Below are positions 29,238-37,256 of a DNA stretch of 64,000 nucleotides, piece after piece. Source of the DNA: Flavobacterium sp. (GTDB lineage Bacteria > Bacteroidota > Bacteroidia > Flavobacteriales > Flavobacteriaceae); assembly GCF_039595935.1 (NCBI RefSeq), contig NZ_JBCNKR010000004.1, positions 247,001-311,000 of the forward strand, read 5' to 3'. The notes beneath the pieces were generated by a model, which saw only the letters and a list, made by a program, of their open reading frames with translations, was not told the DNA's origin and did no database searches. Both the position numbers and the translations under genes were made by a program. Every line of letters starts with the position of its first letter. The stretch's first letter is position 1.

Positions 29238-29861
29238 TCAAATTTTTACGACATTTTCTAAAGTAAAATTGAATGGCTCAGCATCTTCACCTAGCCCGCC
29301 GCCTGTCATTATAATATCAGCTTCACTTATACCTAATAAATTAATTTCGGTATTAACTTGCGAGAGAATAGCAGAATTCATTATTCCTCCTTCCATAACC
29401 TGAGAAACTACACCTATATAAATACGAGGATGAAACTTAAATGCAGCCTTTTGGCCAGAAGCTAAATTATTTTTAGTCGCTACTATTTTGCCTCCTTTAT
29501 AGCAGTAAACATTCAATACCCCATGAGGTAATTTATTGCTTATTTCAACTTGAGTGTTATTTACTGAAAGGCCTGAGTATCGTGTATGTAAACTTAATGA
29601 ATAATCCGGCACTATTTCATAAGCTTCGCCTATACGGGTAGTCAATCTAGTGGAATAATTTCCATAAGAATCTTGTCCTGCAACTTCAAAATTTAACGGT
29701 AAAACAAAAGGATGGCTCTCAAATCTAGCTAAATTTTTAATCACTTTCCATGCAACAGTATTCTCTTCAAAATTCTCTGCGGCATTTTTTTGAAAAATTA
29801 CTACACTTTTATTATTAAGAACTTCTGATTTATTGATGAAGTTTAATTTAATATCATACAT
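29238..29861 (-). CDS. Uncharacterised 207-residue protein
   Basis: I do not recognise a family. There is no signal peptide or membrane helix. The sequence looks beta-rich, with alternating segments such as SVVIFQKNAAENF, FVLPLNFEVAGQDSYG and GVLNVYCYKGGKIV, and a glycine-rich C-terminal ADIIMTGGGLGEDAEPF. It is a monocistronic gene between two terminators. It is probably cytosolic; it could be a stress or secreted-adhesin-like protein, but nothing supports a specific role. Confidence 0.7.
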   Translation of the reverse strand: MYDIKLNFINKSEVLNNKSVVIFQKNAAENFEENTVAWKVIKNLARFESHPFVLPLNFEVAGQDSYGNYSTRLTTRIGEAYEIVPDYSLSLHTRYSGLSVNNTQVEISNKLPHGVLNVYCYKGGKIVATKNNLASGQKAAFKFHPRIYIGVVSQVMEGGIMNSAILSQVNTEINLLGISEADIIMTGGGLGEDAEPFNFTLENVVKI

Positions 29862-30023
29862 AGTCTACTATTTTTTGATAAAACTACTTTTTGATTTTAG
29901 AGAAAATAAAAAAGATGGTTCAAACAGACCTAAAAGTGTTATGAAAGAGAAATTTTATGTTATGAATGAAAACATATAATTTCTTTCAGTCAAATATGCT
30001 TTCTGAAAAATAAAATCTAAATA

Positions 30024-30062
30024 AAAAAGGGCTGTTTCATAATTCGAAACAGCCCTTTTATT
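30024..30062. terminator. Terminator of the flavin oxidoreductase gene
   Basis: AAGGGCTGTTTC (30027-30038) pairs with GAAACAGCCCTT (30046-30057), with A-rich and T-rich flanks on both strands. It shares the core GGCTGTTTC with the hairpin at 39038-39070, and GGCTGTTTCA is also seen at 19623. Confidence 0.8.
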
Positions 30063-30077
30063 AAGTGCTAAAAGAGA

Positions 30078-31100
30078 TTAACGCCAGCCCAATTCAGGAG
30101 CAACGTATTTTAATATTGATGAAAGTACATGCACATTGTACTCAACTCCCAAAGTGTTCGGGATGGTTAGCAATAACGTATCCGCTTCCTGAATGGCTTC
30201 ATCCTGAGCTAATTCTTTTATAAGTTTTTCCGGTTCTGCAGCATAACTTTTTCCAAAAATGGCTCGTTTATCACTTTCGATATAACCAAAACTATCAGCT
30301 TCTTTACCCTGATTTCCAAAGTAAAACTTATCCTGATCGTTGACCAATGCAAAAATCGAACGGCTTACAGAAACTCGCGGTTCGCGATCATGTCCGGCTT
30401 TTTTCCAGGCTTCTTTATACAACCTGATTTGTTCTGCCTGCTGAATATGGAAAGGCTTACCATTTTCGTCAAACTTCAATGTAGAACTCTGCAGATGCAT
30501 TCCGTTTTCGGCTGCCCATACAGCAGTTGCATTTGAGGCAGCTCCCCACCAAATACGCTCGCGTAAGCCTTCAGAATGTGGTTCAAGTCGTAATAAACCC
30601 GGCGGATTTGGAAACATCGGATATGGATTGGGTTCTGCAAATCCTTCACCTTTTAATCTTTCCAAAAACTCTAAAGCTTTTTTACGCCCCATATCGGCAT
30701 CTGTTTCACCCTGATCGGGTTCGTAACCAAAATAGCTCCAGCCATCTATAACCTGTTCCGGTGATCCTCTGCTTATACCTAATTGCAAACGTCCTTCTGA
30801 AATTATATCAGCGGCACCGGCATCCTCTACCATGTAAAGCGGATTTTCGTATCGCATATCGATAACTCCTGTTCCTATTTCTATTTTTTGCGTTTTGGCA
30901 CCAATTGCGGAAAGCAGCGGAAATGGTGATGCAAGCTGTTGGGCAAAATGATGCACTCTGAAATAAGCGCCATCTATACCAATTTCCTCGGCAGCAACTG
31001 CCAAATCTATAGACTGAAGGAGTGTATCAGCAGCTGTACGAGCTTTATAGGATGGATGATTGGCCCAATGTCCAAACGATAAAAATCCTATTTTCTTCAT
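30078..31100 (-). CDS. Luciferase-like (LLM class) flavin-dependent oxidoreductase
   Basis: 340 residues, the usual length for the bacterial luciferase-like family. It begins with the strand KKIGFLSFGHW and has FRVHHFAQQLASPFPLLSAIG, IEIGTGVIDMRYENP and GRLQLGISRGSPEQ, which form the FMNH2-binding barrel. It probably uses reduced flavin from a separate reductase to oxidise a small organic substrate; the substrate is unknown. It is divergent from an AraC regulator across 158 bp, which suggests control by that regulator. Confidence 0.9.
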   Translation of the reverse strand: MKKIGFLSFGHWANHPSYKARTAADTLLQSIDLAVAAEEIGIDGAYFRVHHFAQQLASPFPLLSAIGAKTQKIEIGTGVIDMRYENPLYMVEDAGAADIISEGRLQLGISRGSPEQVIDGWSYFGYEPDQGETDADMGRKKALEFLERLKGEGFAEPNPYPMFPNPPGLLRLEPHSEGLRERIWWGAASNATAVWAAENGMHLQSSTLKFDENGKPFHIQQAEQIRLYKEAWKKAGHDREPRVSVSRSIFALVNDQDKFYFGNQGKEADSFGYIESDKRAIFGKSYAAEPEKLIKELAQDEAIQEADTLLLTIPNTLGVEYNVHVLSSILKYVAPELGWR

Positions 31101-31122
31101 ATTATAGATAATTTATTAATCC

Positions 31123-31130
31123 CAAATATA
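31123..31130 (-). promoter_or_regulatory. -7 box of the flavin oxidoreductase gene
   Basis: TATATTTG read leftward, an exact match, 22 bp before the start codon. No good -33 box, so an activator is likely. Confidence 0.45.
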
Positions 31131-31230
31131 CGCATCATTATTGAGTGAATCTAGTACCTTTTCAGAAACTGTTTAATTCAAATCATTATTTAAAAATCAC
31201 GATCAATATCCTTATTTAATAAATTTTAAA

Positions 31231-31238
31231 TAGTTTTG
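31231..31238 (+). promoter_or_regulatory. -7 box of the AraC-family gene
   Basis: TAGTTTTG, an exact TAnnTTTG, 20 bp before the ATG at 31259. No TTTG at -33. Confidence 0.45.
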
Positions 31239-31258
31239 CTACAACAAGTATTCCTGCT

Positions 31259-32116
31259 ATGAAAAATATTTTGAGTGAAAACGGTGAGCATCTCATTAGC
31301 ATTAACAAAAGCGAAAATTATTCTTTAGAATCTCCGGTTCAGTTATCTCAATATTCGATCATTTTAGTTCATAAAGGAGAAGGAATCTATCATGCTGATT
31401 TTGCATCGTTTAATTTCTCCGGGCCTACAATCTTGTTTTCTACTCCATTGCAAACTATATTTATAGATCAGTCTAAGGATCTGGAATATACCATAATACA
31501 TTTTCACGGAGATTTTTATTGTATAGAGGCACATCGCGAAGAAGTGGCTTGCAACGGACTTCTTTTTAACAACATTTATTTAGAACCTTCTTTGCTTATT
31601 TCAGAACAGCAGCATAATGATTTTTGTAAACTGGTACAAAATTTAGAAGATGAACTCTCCGATCCTGATTCTTCTGAAATGATTTTAAAATCCTATTTGC
31701 AGGTAATTTTAGCCAAATGCAGCACTGCAAAATTACGAACCATGGAAAAGGAAACTGTAGTTTTAGCCAAAGATGAAAAAATGGAGCAGTTTAGACTTTT
31801 ACTCGATGAAAAATTTCTGGTTCTGCATAAACCAAATGATTACGCCGAAATACTTGCTATTTCTCCAAATACGCTTACCAAAAAGAGCGTTAAATATTTT
31901 GGAAAAACACCCACTCAGTTAATTCAGGACAGGCTGATACTGGAAGCTAAAAAACTGCTTCATCTTACGACATTCAGCATTAAGGAAATTGCTTATCAGC
32001 TGCAATTTAATGACGAATATTATTTTAGCCGTTTCTTTAAAAAATATACACAGATTTCACCTCAAACCTTCAGAAATAAGGGCGGCATTTCTAAAGTGGC
32101 ATATTTGTCCAAGTAA
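31259..32116 (+). CDS. AraC-family transcriptional regulator
   Basis: 285 residues with a cupin-like N-terminal sensing domain (about 1-170; YSIILVHKGEGIYHADF, IIHFHGDFYC) and a C-terminal double helix-turn-helix (about 190-285; AEILAISPNTLTKKSVKYFGKTP, FSIKEIAYQLQFNDEYYFSRFFKK). It sits between the divergent flavin oxidoreductase and the rclC-ahpD-like pair, so it is well placed to control both. It is not clearly an RclR orthologue: I see no obvious paired redox cysteines. Confidence 0.92.
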   Translation: MKNILSENGEHLISINKSENYSLESPVQLSQYSIILVHKGEGIYHADFASFNFSGPTILFSTPLQTIFIDQSKDLEYTIIHFHGDFYCIEAHREEVACNGLLFNNIYLEPSLLISEQQHNDFCKLVQNLEDELSDPDSSEMILKSYLQVILAKCSTAKLRTMEKETVVLAKDEKMEQFRLLLDEKFLVLHKPNDYAEILAISPNTLTKKSVKYFGKTPTQLIQDRLILEAKKLLHLTTFSIKEIAYQLQFNDEYYFSRFFKKYTQISPQTFRNKGGISKVAYLSK

Positions 32117-32155
32117 TATCCTTTTTCGTCCATTTTAGGGCTGTTATATCCGCTA

Positions 32156-32163
32156 TAACTTTG
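32156..32163 (+). promoter_or_regulatory. -7 box of the rclC-ahpD-like operon
   Basis: TAACTTTG, an exact match, with TTTT 19 bp upstream. It shows that the two genes can be transcribed apart from the AraC gene. Confidence 0.5.
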
Positions 32164-32191
32164 TTTCATCAAATAATTAAAACCATTTATT

Positions 32192-32764
32192 ATGAAACGA
32201 ATGTTAGAATTTTTAGCAAATGCCCAATTTCAGTTTATCAATTTCATCAGAATCTCTATTGCGATTGTAATGATCTGGATTGGCGGACTCAAAGCTTTTC
32301 ATTATGAAGCTGACGGAATTGTTCCTTTTGTTGCCAATAGTCCGTTAATGAGTTTTTTCTATACTAAAGAAGCTCCGGAATACAAACAATATAAAAATCT
32401 CGAAGGTCAGGAAATAGCTAAAAATATTGCCTGGAATCAGGAAAATGGCACTTATGCGTTTTCAATAGGTCTGGGTTTGGTCATTGCATTAATCGGATTT
32501 ATGAACTTATTGGGTATTTTTTATGCTAAAATTGGTTTGGCTGGAGGGCTTTTAACTTTTGGAATGGCATTGGTAACGCTTTCATTTTTAATTACTACTC
32601 CCGAGGTATATGTGCCCAATTTAGGCGGCGACTTCCCTACTGAACATTTCGGTTTTCCTTTTCTTTCTGCTGCCGGCAGACTGGTAATTAAAGATATAAT
32701 AATGATGGCCGGCGGTCTGGTTGCCGCTTCTGATTCTGCCAGAAGAATACTTTCAATTAAATAA
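32192..32764 (+). CDS. rclC: DUF417/YkgB-family membrane protein, RclC-like
   Basis: 190 residues with four hydrophobic helices. It carries the characteristic RclC segments FIRISIAIVMIWIG, YEADGIVPFVANSPLMSFFY, EYKQY, TLSFLITTPE and the closing HFGFPFLSAAGRLVIKD, which from memory are close to E. coli RclC (YkgB). RclC belongs to the reactive-chlorine resistance set rclABC of E. coli; its biochemical role is not established. Here it is followed by an AhpD-like gene instead of rclA or rclB and preceded by an AraC-family regulator. Confidence 0.85.
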   Translation: MKRMLEFLANAQFQFINFIRISIAIVMIWIGGLKAFHYEADGIVPFVANSPLMSFFYTKEAPEYKQYKNLEGQEIAKNIAWNQENGTYAFSIGLGLVIALIGFMNLLGIFYAKIGLAGGLLTFGMALVTLSFLITTPEVYVPNLGGDFPTEHFGFPFLSAAGRLVIKDIIMMAGGLVAASDSARRILSIK

Positions 32765-32801
32765 TTAAAAAACTCAATATCAACTTTATACAATACATAT
32801 C

Positions 32802-33341
32802 ATGAAAACAATACAAGTACCAGTTAAAGAACAATTAAATCCAGTTTCACAATCTATTTTAGAAGCTGTACAGTCAAAAATGGGAAAAATTCCAAATCTG
32901 TATGCGACCATCGGTTATTCATCATCAGCTTTAAAAGCATTATTAGATACAGAAGCAACGCTTGCAACTGATTCTTCTTTCACAGCAAAAGAAAGAGAAG
33001 CCATAAACTTAATTACTTCGCAAATAAACAATTGTGATTACTGTCTTGCAGCGCATACGATGATGGCAAAAATGAGAGGTTACAGCGAAGAAGATACTAT
33101 TGCGATTCGTAAAGCGCAATACAATGACGCAAAACTTAATGCCGTTATTTTACTGGCAAAATCTATTGCTTCAAACAAAGGAGAAGCGAATCAATATGAT
33201 TTGGAACGTTTTTTTGAAGCGGGTTACGACGAAAAAGCTTTAATTGAGCTTAATGCCTTAATTGCTTTAAGAAGTTTTACCAATTATGTTTTTGTAAATA
33301 CTAAAATTCCTGTAGATTTTCCTCTGGCTCCTTCTTTATAA
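32802..33341 (+). CDS. Carboxymuconolactone decarboxylase/AhpD-like alkylhydroperoxidase
   Basis: 179 residues. The AhpD-type active site CxxCxxxH is present in NNCDYCLAAHTM, preceded by the conserved KEREAINLITSQ helix. Family members reduce hydroperoxides through the CxxC pair. It is 37 bp after rclC on the same strand and is followed by a terminator, so it belongs to that operon and supports an oxidative-defence role. Confidence 0.88.
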   Translation: MKTIQVPVKEQLNPVSQSILEAVQSKMGKIPNLYATIGYSSSALKALLDTEATLATDSSFTAKEREAINLITSQINNCDYCLAAHTMMAKMRGYSEEDTIAIRKAQYNDAKLNAVILLAKSIASNKGEANQYDLERFFEAGYDEKALIELNALIALRSFTNYVFVNTKIPVDFPLAPSL

Positions 33342-33359
33342 TTTCAAATATTTCTTCAA

Positions 33360-33402
33360 AAAAAGCGCGTCACTAATACTTTTTTAATGACGCGTTTTTC
33401 TA
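33360..33402. terminator. Terminator between convergent ahpD-like and hxlR-like genes
   Basis: CGCGTCA (33366-33372) and TGACGCG (33388-33394) form the stem, flanked by A- and T-runs on either side. Confidence 0.75.
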
Positions 33403-33417
33403 TTATCAAATATCTCT

Positions 33418-33798
33418 TTATATATTTTCTGAATCAGTTGTTCCGGAAAACTTTTTAATAATTAAATTTCGTAACCGATCCTGGTTTTCATCTCCCCAGC
33501 GTCCTAAAGTACCAATTACAGGAATCAAACTTTCTCCAAATTCTGTAAGACTGTATTCAACCTTTGGCGGTACAACAGGATATATTTTCCTCACAACAAG
33601 TTCGTGATCTTCCAATTCTTTCAGTTGGATATTCAAAACTCTTCGTGAAGCATCCGGTATTTTACGCTGTAATTCGCTTGGCCTTTTATGACCTTCATTA
33701 ATAAACCAAAGCAAACGTATTTTCCATTTTCCATACAGCACTTCACCTATCAGGTCAAGTCCGCAGTTTAGGTTCGGGATTATTTTTCTTTCATACAT
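33418..33798 (-). CDS. HxlR-family winged-helix transcriptional regulator
   Basis: 126 residues, full HxlR length. CGLDLIGEVLYGKWKIRLLWFI is the family-defining N-terminal helix, followed by RPSELQRKIPDASRRVLNIQLKELEDHELV and the wing PPKVEYSLTEFGESLIPV. A cysteine (Cys12) sits where redox-sensing members carry one. It is divergent from the SDR gene at 33922 with shared operator-like repeats between them, so it probably controls itself and the SDR-SnoaL pair in response to an electrophile or oxidant. The signal is inferred. Confidence 0.9.
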   Translation of the reverse strand: MYERKIIPNLNCGLDLIGEVLYGKWKIRLLWFINEGHKRPSELQRKIPDASRRVLNIQLKELEDHELVVRKIYPVVPPKVEYSLTEFGESLIPVIGTLGRWGDENQDRLRNLIIKKFSGTTDSENI

Positions 33799-33802
33799 AT
33801 AA

Positions 33803-33833
33803 CAAAAATAAGCCTATGTTACGATTTGTACAA
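33803..33833 (-). promoter_or_regulatory. Promoter abutting the hxlR-like start (near-leaderless)
   Basis: Reading leftward: TTGT (33833-33830), a 19-bp spacer, then TATTTTTG (33810-33803), an exact -7 box that ends four bases before the ATG. The -33 element lies inside one ATTTGTACAA copy, so a bound regulator would block it. Confidence 0.6.
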
Positions 33834-33910
33834 TAGGGGAAAAATTTATCCCTATCTGAATCGTAATTCCGTACTTGTGAGAAAGTTGCATACTTCTGAA
33901 ATTTGTACAA
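33819..33910. promoter_or_regulatory. Operator-like repeats in the hxlR/SDR divergent region
   Basis: ATTTGTACAA occurs twice in direct orientation (33824-33833 and 33901-33910), each with a palindromic TTGTACAA core. Between them lie nested inverted repeats TTACGATT/AATCGTAA (33819-33826, 33859-33866) and ATAGGG/CCCTAT (33833-33838, 33850-33855). This density of symmetry suggests regulator binding, most simply by the HxlR protein itself. Confidence 0.45.
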
Positions 33911-33921
33911 AACAAATAAAA

Positions 33922-34716
33922 ATGGAACAAATGTTAGATTATCAGAACGAATTATCAGGCAAAATTGCCTTAGTAACCGGCGGAACAAAAGGAGCCGGAA
34001 AAGCCATTGCGGAACGTTTAAAAAATGCTGGCGCAAAAGTAATTATCAGCGCCAGAAACTCCCCTGAAATACCAAACGAAGATTTTTATTTTATTTCGGC
34101 AGACTTAAGTAAACCCGAAGGTGCTGCCAAAACGGCTCATGAAATATTTGAAAAATTTGGCAAAATAGATATTCTCGTAAACAATCTTGGAGGCTCTGAA
34201 ACTCCCGGAGGTGGTTTCGCTGCATTATCAAATACAGATTGGGAAGAAACTATTCAGACTAATTTACTTGCACCTGTTCGATTAGACAAAGCTTTTCTTC
34301 CGCAAATGCTTGAAAACAAAAGCGGTGTAATTATTCATATTGCATCTATTCAGGGAAAATTGCCTTTATACGATTCTACGCTGCCCTATGCAGCTGCAAA
34401 AGCGGGATTGATTAATTACAGCAAAGGTTTGGCTAAAGAAGTATCTTCAAAAGGTGTTCGCGTGTTAACCGTTTCTCCGGGATGGATTATGACGGAAGCT
34501 TCTAAAAGAATGATGGAACGAATTTCTGAAAGCAATAAAATTTCTGTAAAAGAAGCTGAAAAAAGCGTAATAGATGCTTTAGGCGGAATTCCTTTTGGAA
34601 GAGCTGCTTTACCGGAAGAAGTTGCTGAACTTGTTGGTTTTCTTGTTTCGTCCAGAGCCAGTTATTTAACCGGAACAGAATATATAATTGATGGCGGTAC
34701 AATTCCGACAGTTTAA
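33922..34716 (+). CDS. SDR-family oxidoreductase (hxlR-linked)
   Basis: 264 residues from the ATG at 33922. An in-frame ATG exists 32 codons upstream at 33826, but that extension crosses the operator repeats and does not look like protein, so the later start is preferred. Rossmann site LVTGGTKGAG, NNLGG, catalytic Ser in IIHIASIQG, YAAAKAG with the full YxxxK, and the C-terminal GTEYIIDGGTIP. It should be an active NAD(P)-dependent reductase or dehydrogenase. It is followed 29 bp later by a SnoaL-like gene. Confidence 0.92.
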   Translation: MEQMLDYQNELSGKIALVTGGTKGAGKAIAERLKNAGAKVIISARNSPEIPNEDFYFISADLSKPEGAAKTAHEIFEKFGKIDILVNNLGGSETPGGGFAALSNTDWEETIQTNLLAPVRLDKAFLPQMLENKSGVIIHIASIQGKLPLYDSTLPYAAAKAGLINYSKGLAKEVSSKGVRVLTVSPGWIMTEASKRMMERISESNKISVKEAEKSVIDALGGIPFGRAALPEEVAELVGFLVSSRASYLTGTEYIIDGGTIPTV

Positions 34717-34745
34717 AAAAGTATGAACTATAAAAAAGACAAATT

Positions 34746-35066
34746 ATGAACTTTCCACAAGTAATAAAAGATTTAGTAAACGCTAATAACGATTTTGACA
34801 GTACAGCTTTTGCAGACTGTTTTTCTGAAACGGCAATTGCATTTGACGAAGGCAAAACCCATACAGGTAAAGCAGACATAAAAAACTGGATAGAAAAAGC
34901 AATGAAAGAATATAGTGCTTCCATGAAACCTGTAGATTTTGAAGGAGATGCTGAAAAAGGGATTTTAAAAGCAGAAATTTCCGGAAATTTTCCCGGAAGC
35001 CCTTTGATACTTACTTATGATTTTAAATTTCAAAATGAAAAAATAGAATCGTTAAGAATCAGTTAA
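34746..35066 (+). CDS. SnoaL-like (NTF2-fold) small protein
   Basis: 106 residues with the NTF2/SnoaL cone pattern: NANNDFDSTAFADCFSETA, GKADIKNWIEKAM, and the closing strand YDFKFQNEKIESLRIS. Members bind small hydrophobic molecules or catalyse isomerisation. It follows the SDR gene in the same unit. A second SnoaL-like domain is encoded by the neighbouring convergent gene. Confidence 0.82.
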   Translation: MNFPQVIKDLVNANNDFDSTAFADCFSETAIAFDEGKTHTGKADIKNWIEKAMKEYSASMKPVDFEGDAEKGILKAEISGNFPGSPLILTYDFKFQNEKIESLRIS

Positions 35067-35109
35067 ATATAAAGTTAAGATACATTATTTTAATGATAAC
35101 TTTAATAAC

Positions 35110-35156
35110 AAATACTCTGATGTAATCTAAATGTGATTTACATCAGAGTATTTTGT
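35110..35156. terminator. Strong bidirectional terminator between SnoaL and VOC genes
   Basis: AATACTCTGATGTAA (35111-35125) and TTACATCAGAGTATT (35138-35152) are perfect 15-bp arms with a 12-base loop. Confidence 0.8.
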
Positions 35157-35195
35157 TTAGCACCTATTTAAAAAAGGAATTATGGTCTTTAAAAT

Positions 35196-36200
35196 TTATT
35201 TTTTGTCGTCAAGAAATACATATAACTTCTGTATTTTTCCATTTTCTATTACGAATAAATCCATACCCGAAACTACAGCGGGTTTTGCTTTTGAACCAAA
35301 CTGCCAGTACAAACGCACTATATTATGATTGGTTTCTATTGATTTTGCACTAAAACTGAAATCAGGATTTTTTTTATGAAGCTCTACAATAAACTTGCTG
35401 ATCTCCTCCTGCCCTGCAGCAATAAAATTGTGATCAACCATTTCAATATCATTCGCATAAAATTCTTTTAATAAAGAAGATCTTTTAACCGGATCTTTTT
35501 CATTCCAGATTTTAAGATGATTTTCGATTATCTGGGTATTCTTTTTTTCGTCAAAATCATCAGCTGAAGTTCTTTTAACAGAAGCATTTTTTGGCGACCA
35601 TAACACTGTTTTTGGATTGGCTTTTTCGTATGCTTTTCCGTTTGGGTACGAAACCAGTTCCATTTTAGATCCCCATGGTGTTTCAAAATACACCCATGAT
35701 TCACCAGCAGTATCACCTGATGGTGTTAAAAACGGTTCACCTAATATTTTTACCCCTTTACTTTTTAGATATTTTACTGATTCATTAATATCCGAGGTAT
35801 AAAAAGCAACATGCGAAGCCCCAATATCATCAGAATTGGGATGAACTTTACTTCCTTTGTTATCAGCATAACTAAATACTTCGATGCTTGCACCTGTTCC
35901 GGCATTTATCATTTTTATGGTTACTGCTCCCGTTTGCTGATTTATATGATTTGCTTCTTTCCAGCCCGCATCAAGCGGTATTGGACCAATTTGTGTTACG
36001 GGTGTAAAACCTAATACCGTATCAAAAAATGCAACTGCCTGATTTAAATCAGGGACATTAATCCCAACGTGATCGATTCCTAGTATTCCTGCATTATTTT
36101 GAGCGCCTGTTTTCTCTGAAGCTGAAAAGAAAAAAAACAAATTCAATAAAGCTATTGCTGAAGTTTGTATTTTTTGATTTGATTTAGAATATGTTTTCAT
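35196..36200 (-). CDS. Exported VOC (glyoxalase-like) domain fused to a SnoaL-like domain
   Basis: 334 residues with a signal peptide (about 12-34, ending KTGAQ). Residues about 40-190 form a vicinal-oxygen-chelate domain: ILGIDHVGINVPDLNQAVAFF, GASHVAFYTSDI and WGSKMELVSYP supply the usual metal-ligand positions. Residues about 215-334 are an NTF2/SnoaL-like domain (NHLKIWNEKDPVKRSSLLKEF, GMDLFVIENGKIQKLYVF). Export of such a fusion is unusual. It lies 34 bp downstream of the SDR gene and is probably co-transcribed. Substrate unknown. Confidence 0.85.
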   Translation of the reverse strand: MKTYSKSNQKIQTSAIALLNLFFFFSASEKTGAQNNAGILGIDHVGINVPDLNQAVAFFDTVLGFTPVTQIGPIPLDAGWKEANHINQQTGAVTIKMINAGTGASIEVFSYADNKGSKVHPNSDDIGASHVAFYTSDINESVKYLKSKGVKILGEPFLTPSGDTAGESWVYFETPWGSKMELVSYPNGKAYEKANPKTVLWSPKNASVKRTSADDFDEKKNTQIIENHLKIWNEKDPVKRSSLLKEFYANDIEMVDHNFIAAGQEEISKFIVELHKKNPDFSFSAKSIETNHNIVRLYWQFGSKAKPAVVSGMDLFVIENGKIQKLYVFLDDKK

Positions 36201-36234
36201 GATATATTTTTAAATTTATACAATTGATTTTAAA

Positions 36235-37092
36235 TTAATTACTATAAGCTGCTAACCATTTAGCTTTAATAGAGGCACGTGCTTCTATAAATTCTTTATC
36301 GGTTCCCTGCGCAATAGCATCAAGCGGAAAACGAAGCGGTCTCTCTCCTTTTTTCATATTTACCAATTCTAAAATTCCATCGGCAATTGTCTGCGGATTC
36401 ATATCGAATTGAGCCATTTTACCAAATAATGCAGCGCCTAACGCATTGAATTTATTTGTTGCACCACTTCCGTATTCGTCTACAATCTCTTGTTTATCTG
36501 CATTGATACCTGCTTTTGAACCGTTGTTCATTTCAGTAGGATATACTCCCGGCTGGATGCTCACATTTTCAATTCCGTATTCGGAAAGTTCATCCTGCAG
36601 ACCTTCTGTAAAACTTTCTACTACTAATTTTGAAGCGATATACGGAATCATAAAAGGAAGCGTGTGCCCGCTTGCTCCGGTTGTAATGTTGATAATAAGT
36701 CCGTTTTTTTCTTTTCTCATAGAAGGAAGAACCGCCTGATAAGTACGAAGAACACTGTAAGCATTTACATCCATCATTTTACGCACCTGATCGATTGAAT
36801 AACCTTCAAGCAAACCAAAACCGCTTACTGCTGCATTATTAATAAGGACATCTATTTTTCCGTATTTGATAAGTACTTTTTCAAAAGCTTTATTTACAGA
36901 TGCATCATCTGTAATATCAATATCTACTACTTCAATGTTTGAAAGTGCCGAAAGCTCATTAGCTGCTTCTGCATTTTTGTCTTTTGTATTACGCATTCCT
37001 GCAATTACTGAATGACCGGCATTTGCCAATGTTATAGCTGTAAGTTTTCCGAATCCTGAACTTGTACCTGTAATGAAAATTGTTTTTGACAT
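36235..37092 (-). CDS. Classical SDR-family oxidoreductase
   Basis: 285 residues. FITGTSSGFGK cofactor motif, NNAAVSG, IINITTGASG with the catalytic Ser, YIASK with the complete YxxxK, and QPGVYPTEM. The C-terminal extension (about 190-285) fits SDRs annotated as acting on aldehydes or ketones. It is first in a unit with the VOC-SnoaL gene. A Crp/Fnr gene and a perfect Fnr-type box lie immediately upstream. Confidence 0.92.
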   Translation of the reverse strand: MSKTIFITGTSSGFGKLTAITLANAGHSVIAGMRNTKDKNAEAANELSALSNIEVVDIDITDDASVNKAFEKVLIKYGKIDVLINNAAVSGFGLLEGYSIDQVRKMMDVNAYSVLRTYQAVLPSMRKEKNGLIINITTGASGHTLPFMIPYIASKLVVESFTEGLQDELSEYGIENVSIQPGVYPTEMNNGSKAGINADKQEIVDEYGSGATNKFNALGAALFGKMAQFDMNPQTIADGILELVNMKKGERPLRFPLDAIAQGTDKEFIEARASIKAKWLAAYSN

Positions 37093-37191
37093 GATTTCTA
37101 ATTTTTAAATGTTATAAAATTTGTTCTTTTTGAACATTACAAAGTTGCGTCAAGTGCAAATCCTGTACATTGATTAGAAATAAGTAAAAAC

Positions 37192-37205
37192 TTGATATAG
37201 ATCAA
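37192..37205. promoter_or_regulatory. Perfect Fnr-type box TTGAT-N4-ATCAA
   Basis: TTGATATAGATCAA is an exact match to the Fnr consensus, embedded in 7-bp arms ACTTGAT/ATCAAGT. It lies between the Crp/Fnr gene and the SDR gene. Its centre is about 60-65 bp upstream of the start implied by a CAACTTTG -7-like box (37140-37147 read leftward), close to a class I activator position. Confidence 0.65.
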
Positions 37206-37226
37206 GTGTTTTGAAAAGGCATAAAA

Positions 37227-37256
37227 AAAGGAGCCTTAAAAGCTCCTTAATTATTT
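37227..37256 (-). terminator. Terminator of the second Crp/Fnr gene
   Basis: AAGGAGC (37228-37234) pairs with GCTCCTT (37242-37248); in leftward RNA a T-run follows. It starts within a few bases of the stop codon. Confidence 0.8.

Noticed and set aside
33826..33921. N-terminal extension of the hxlR-linked SDR
   Set aside because: It would run through the operator repeats and precedes the normal SDR start MEQMLDYQ; not protein-like.
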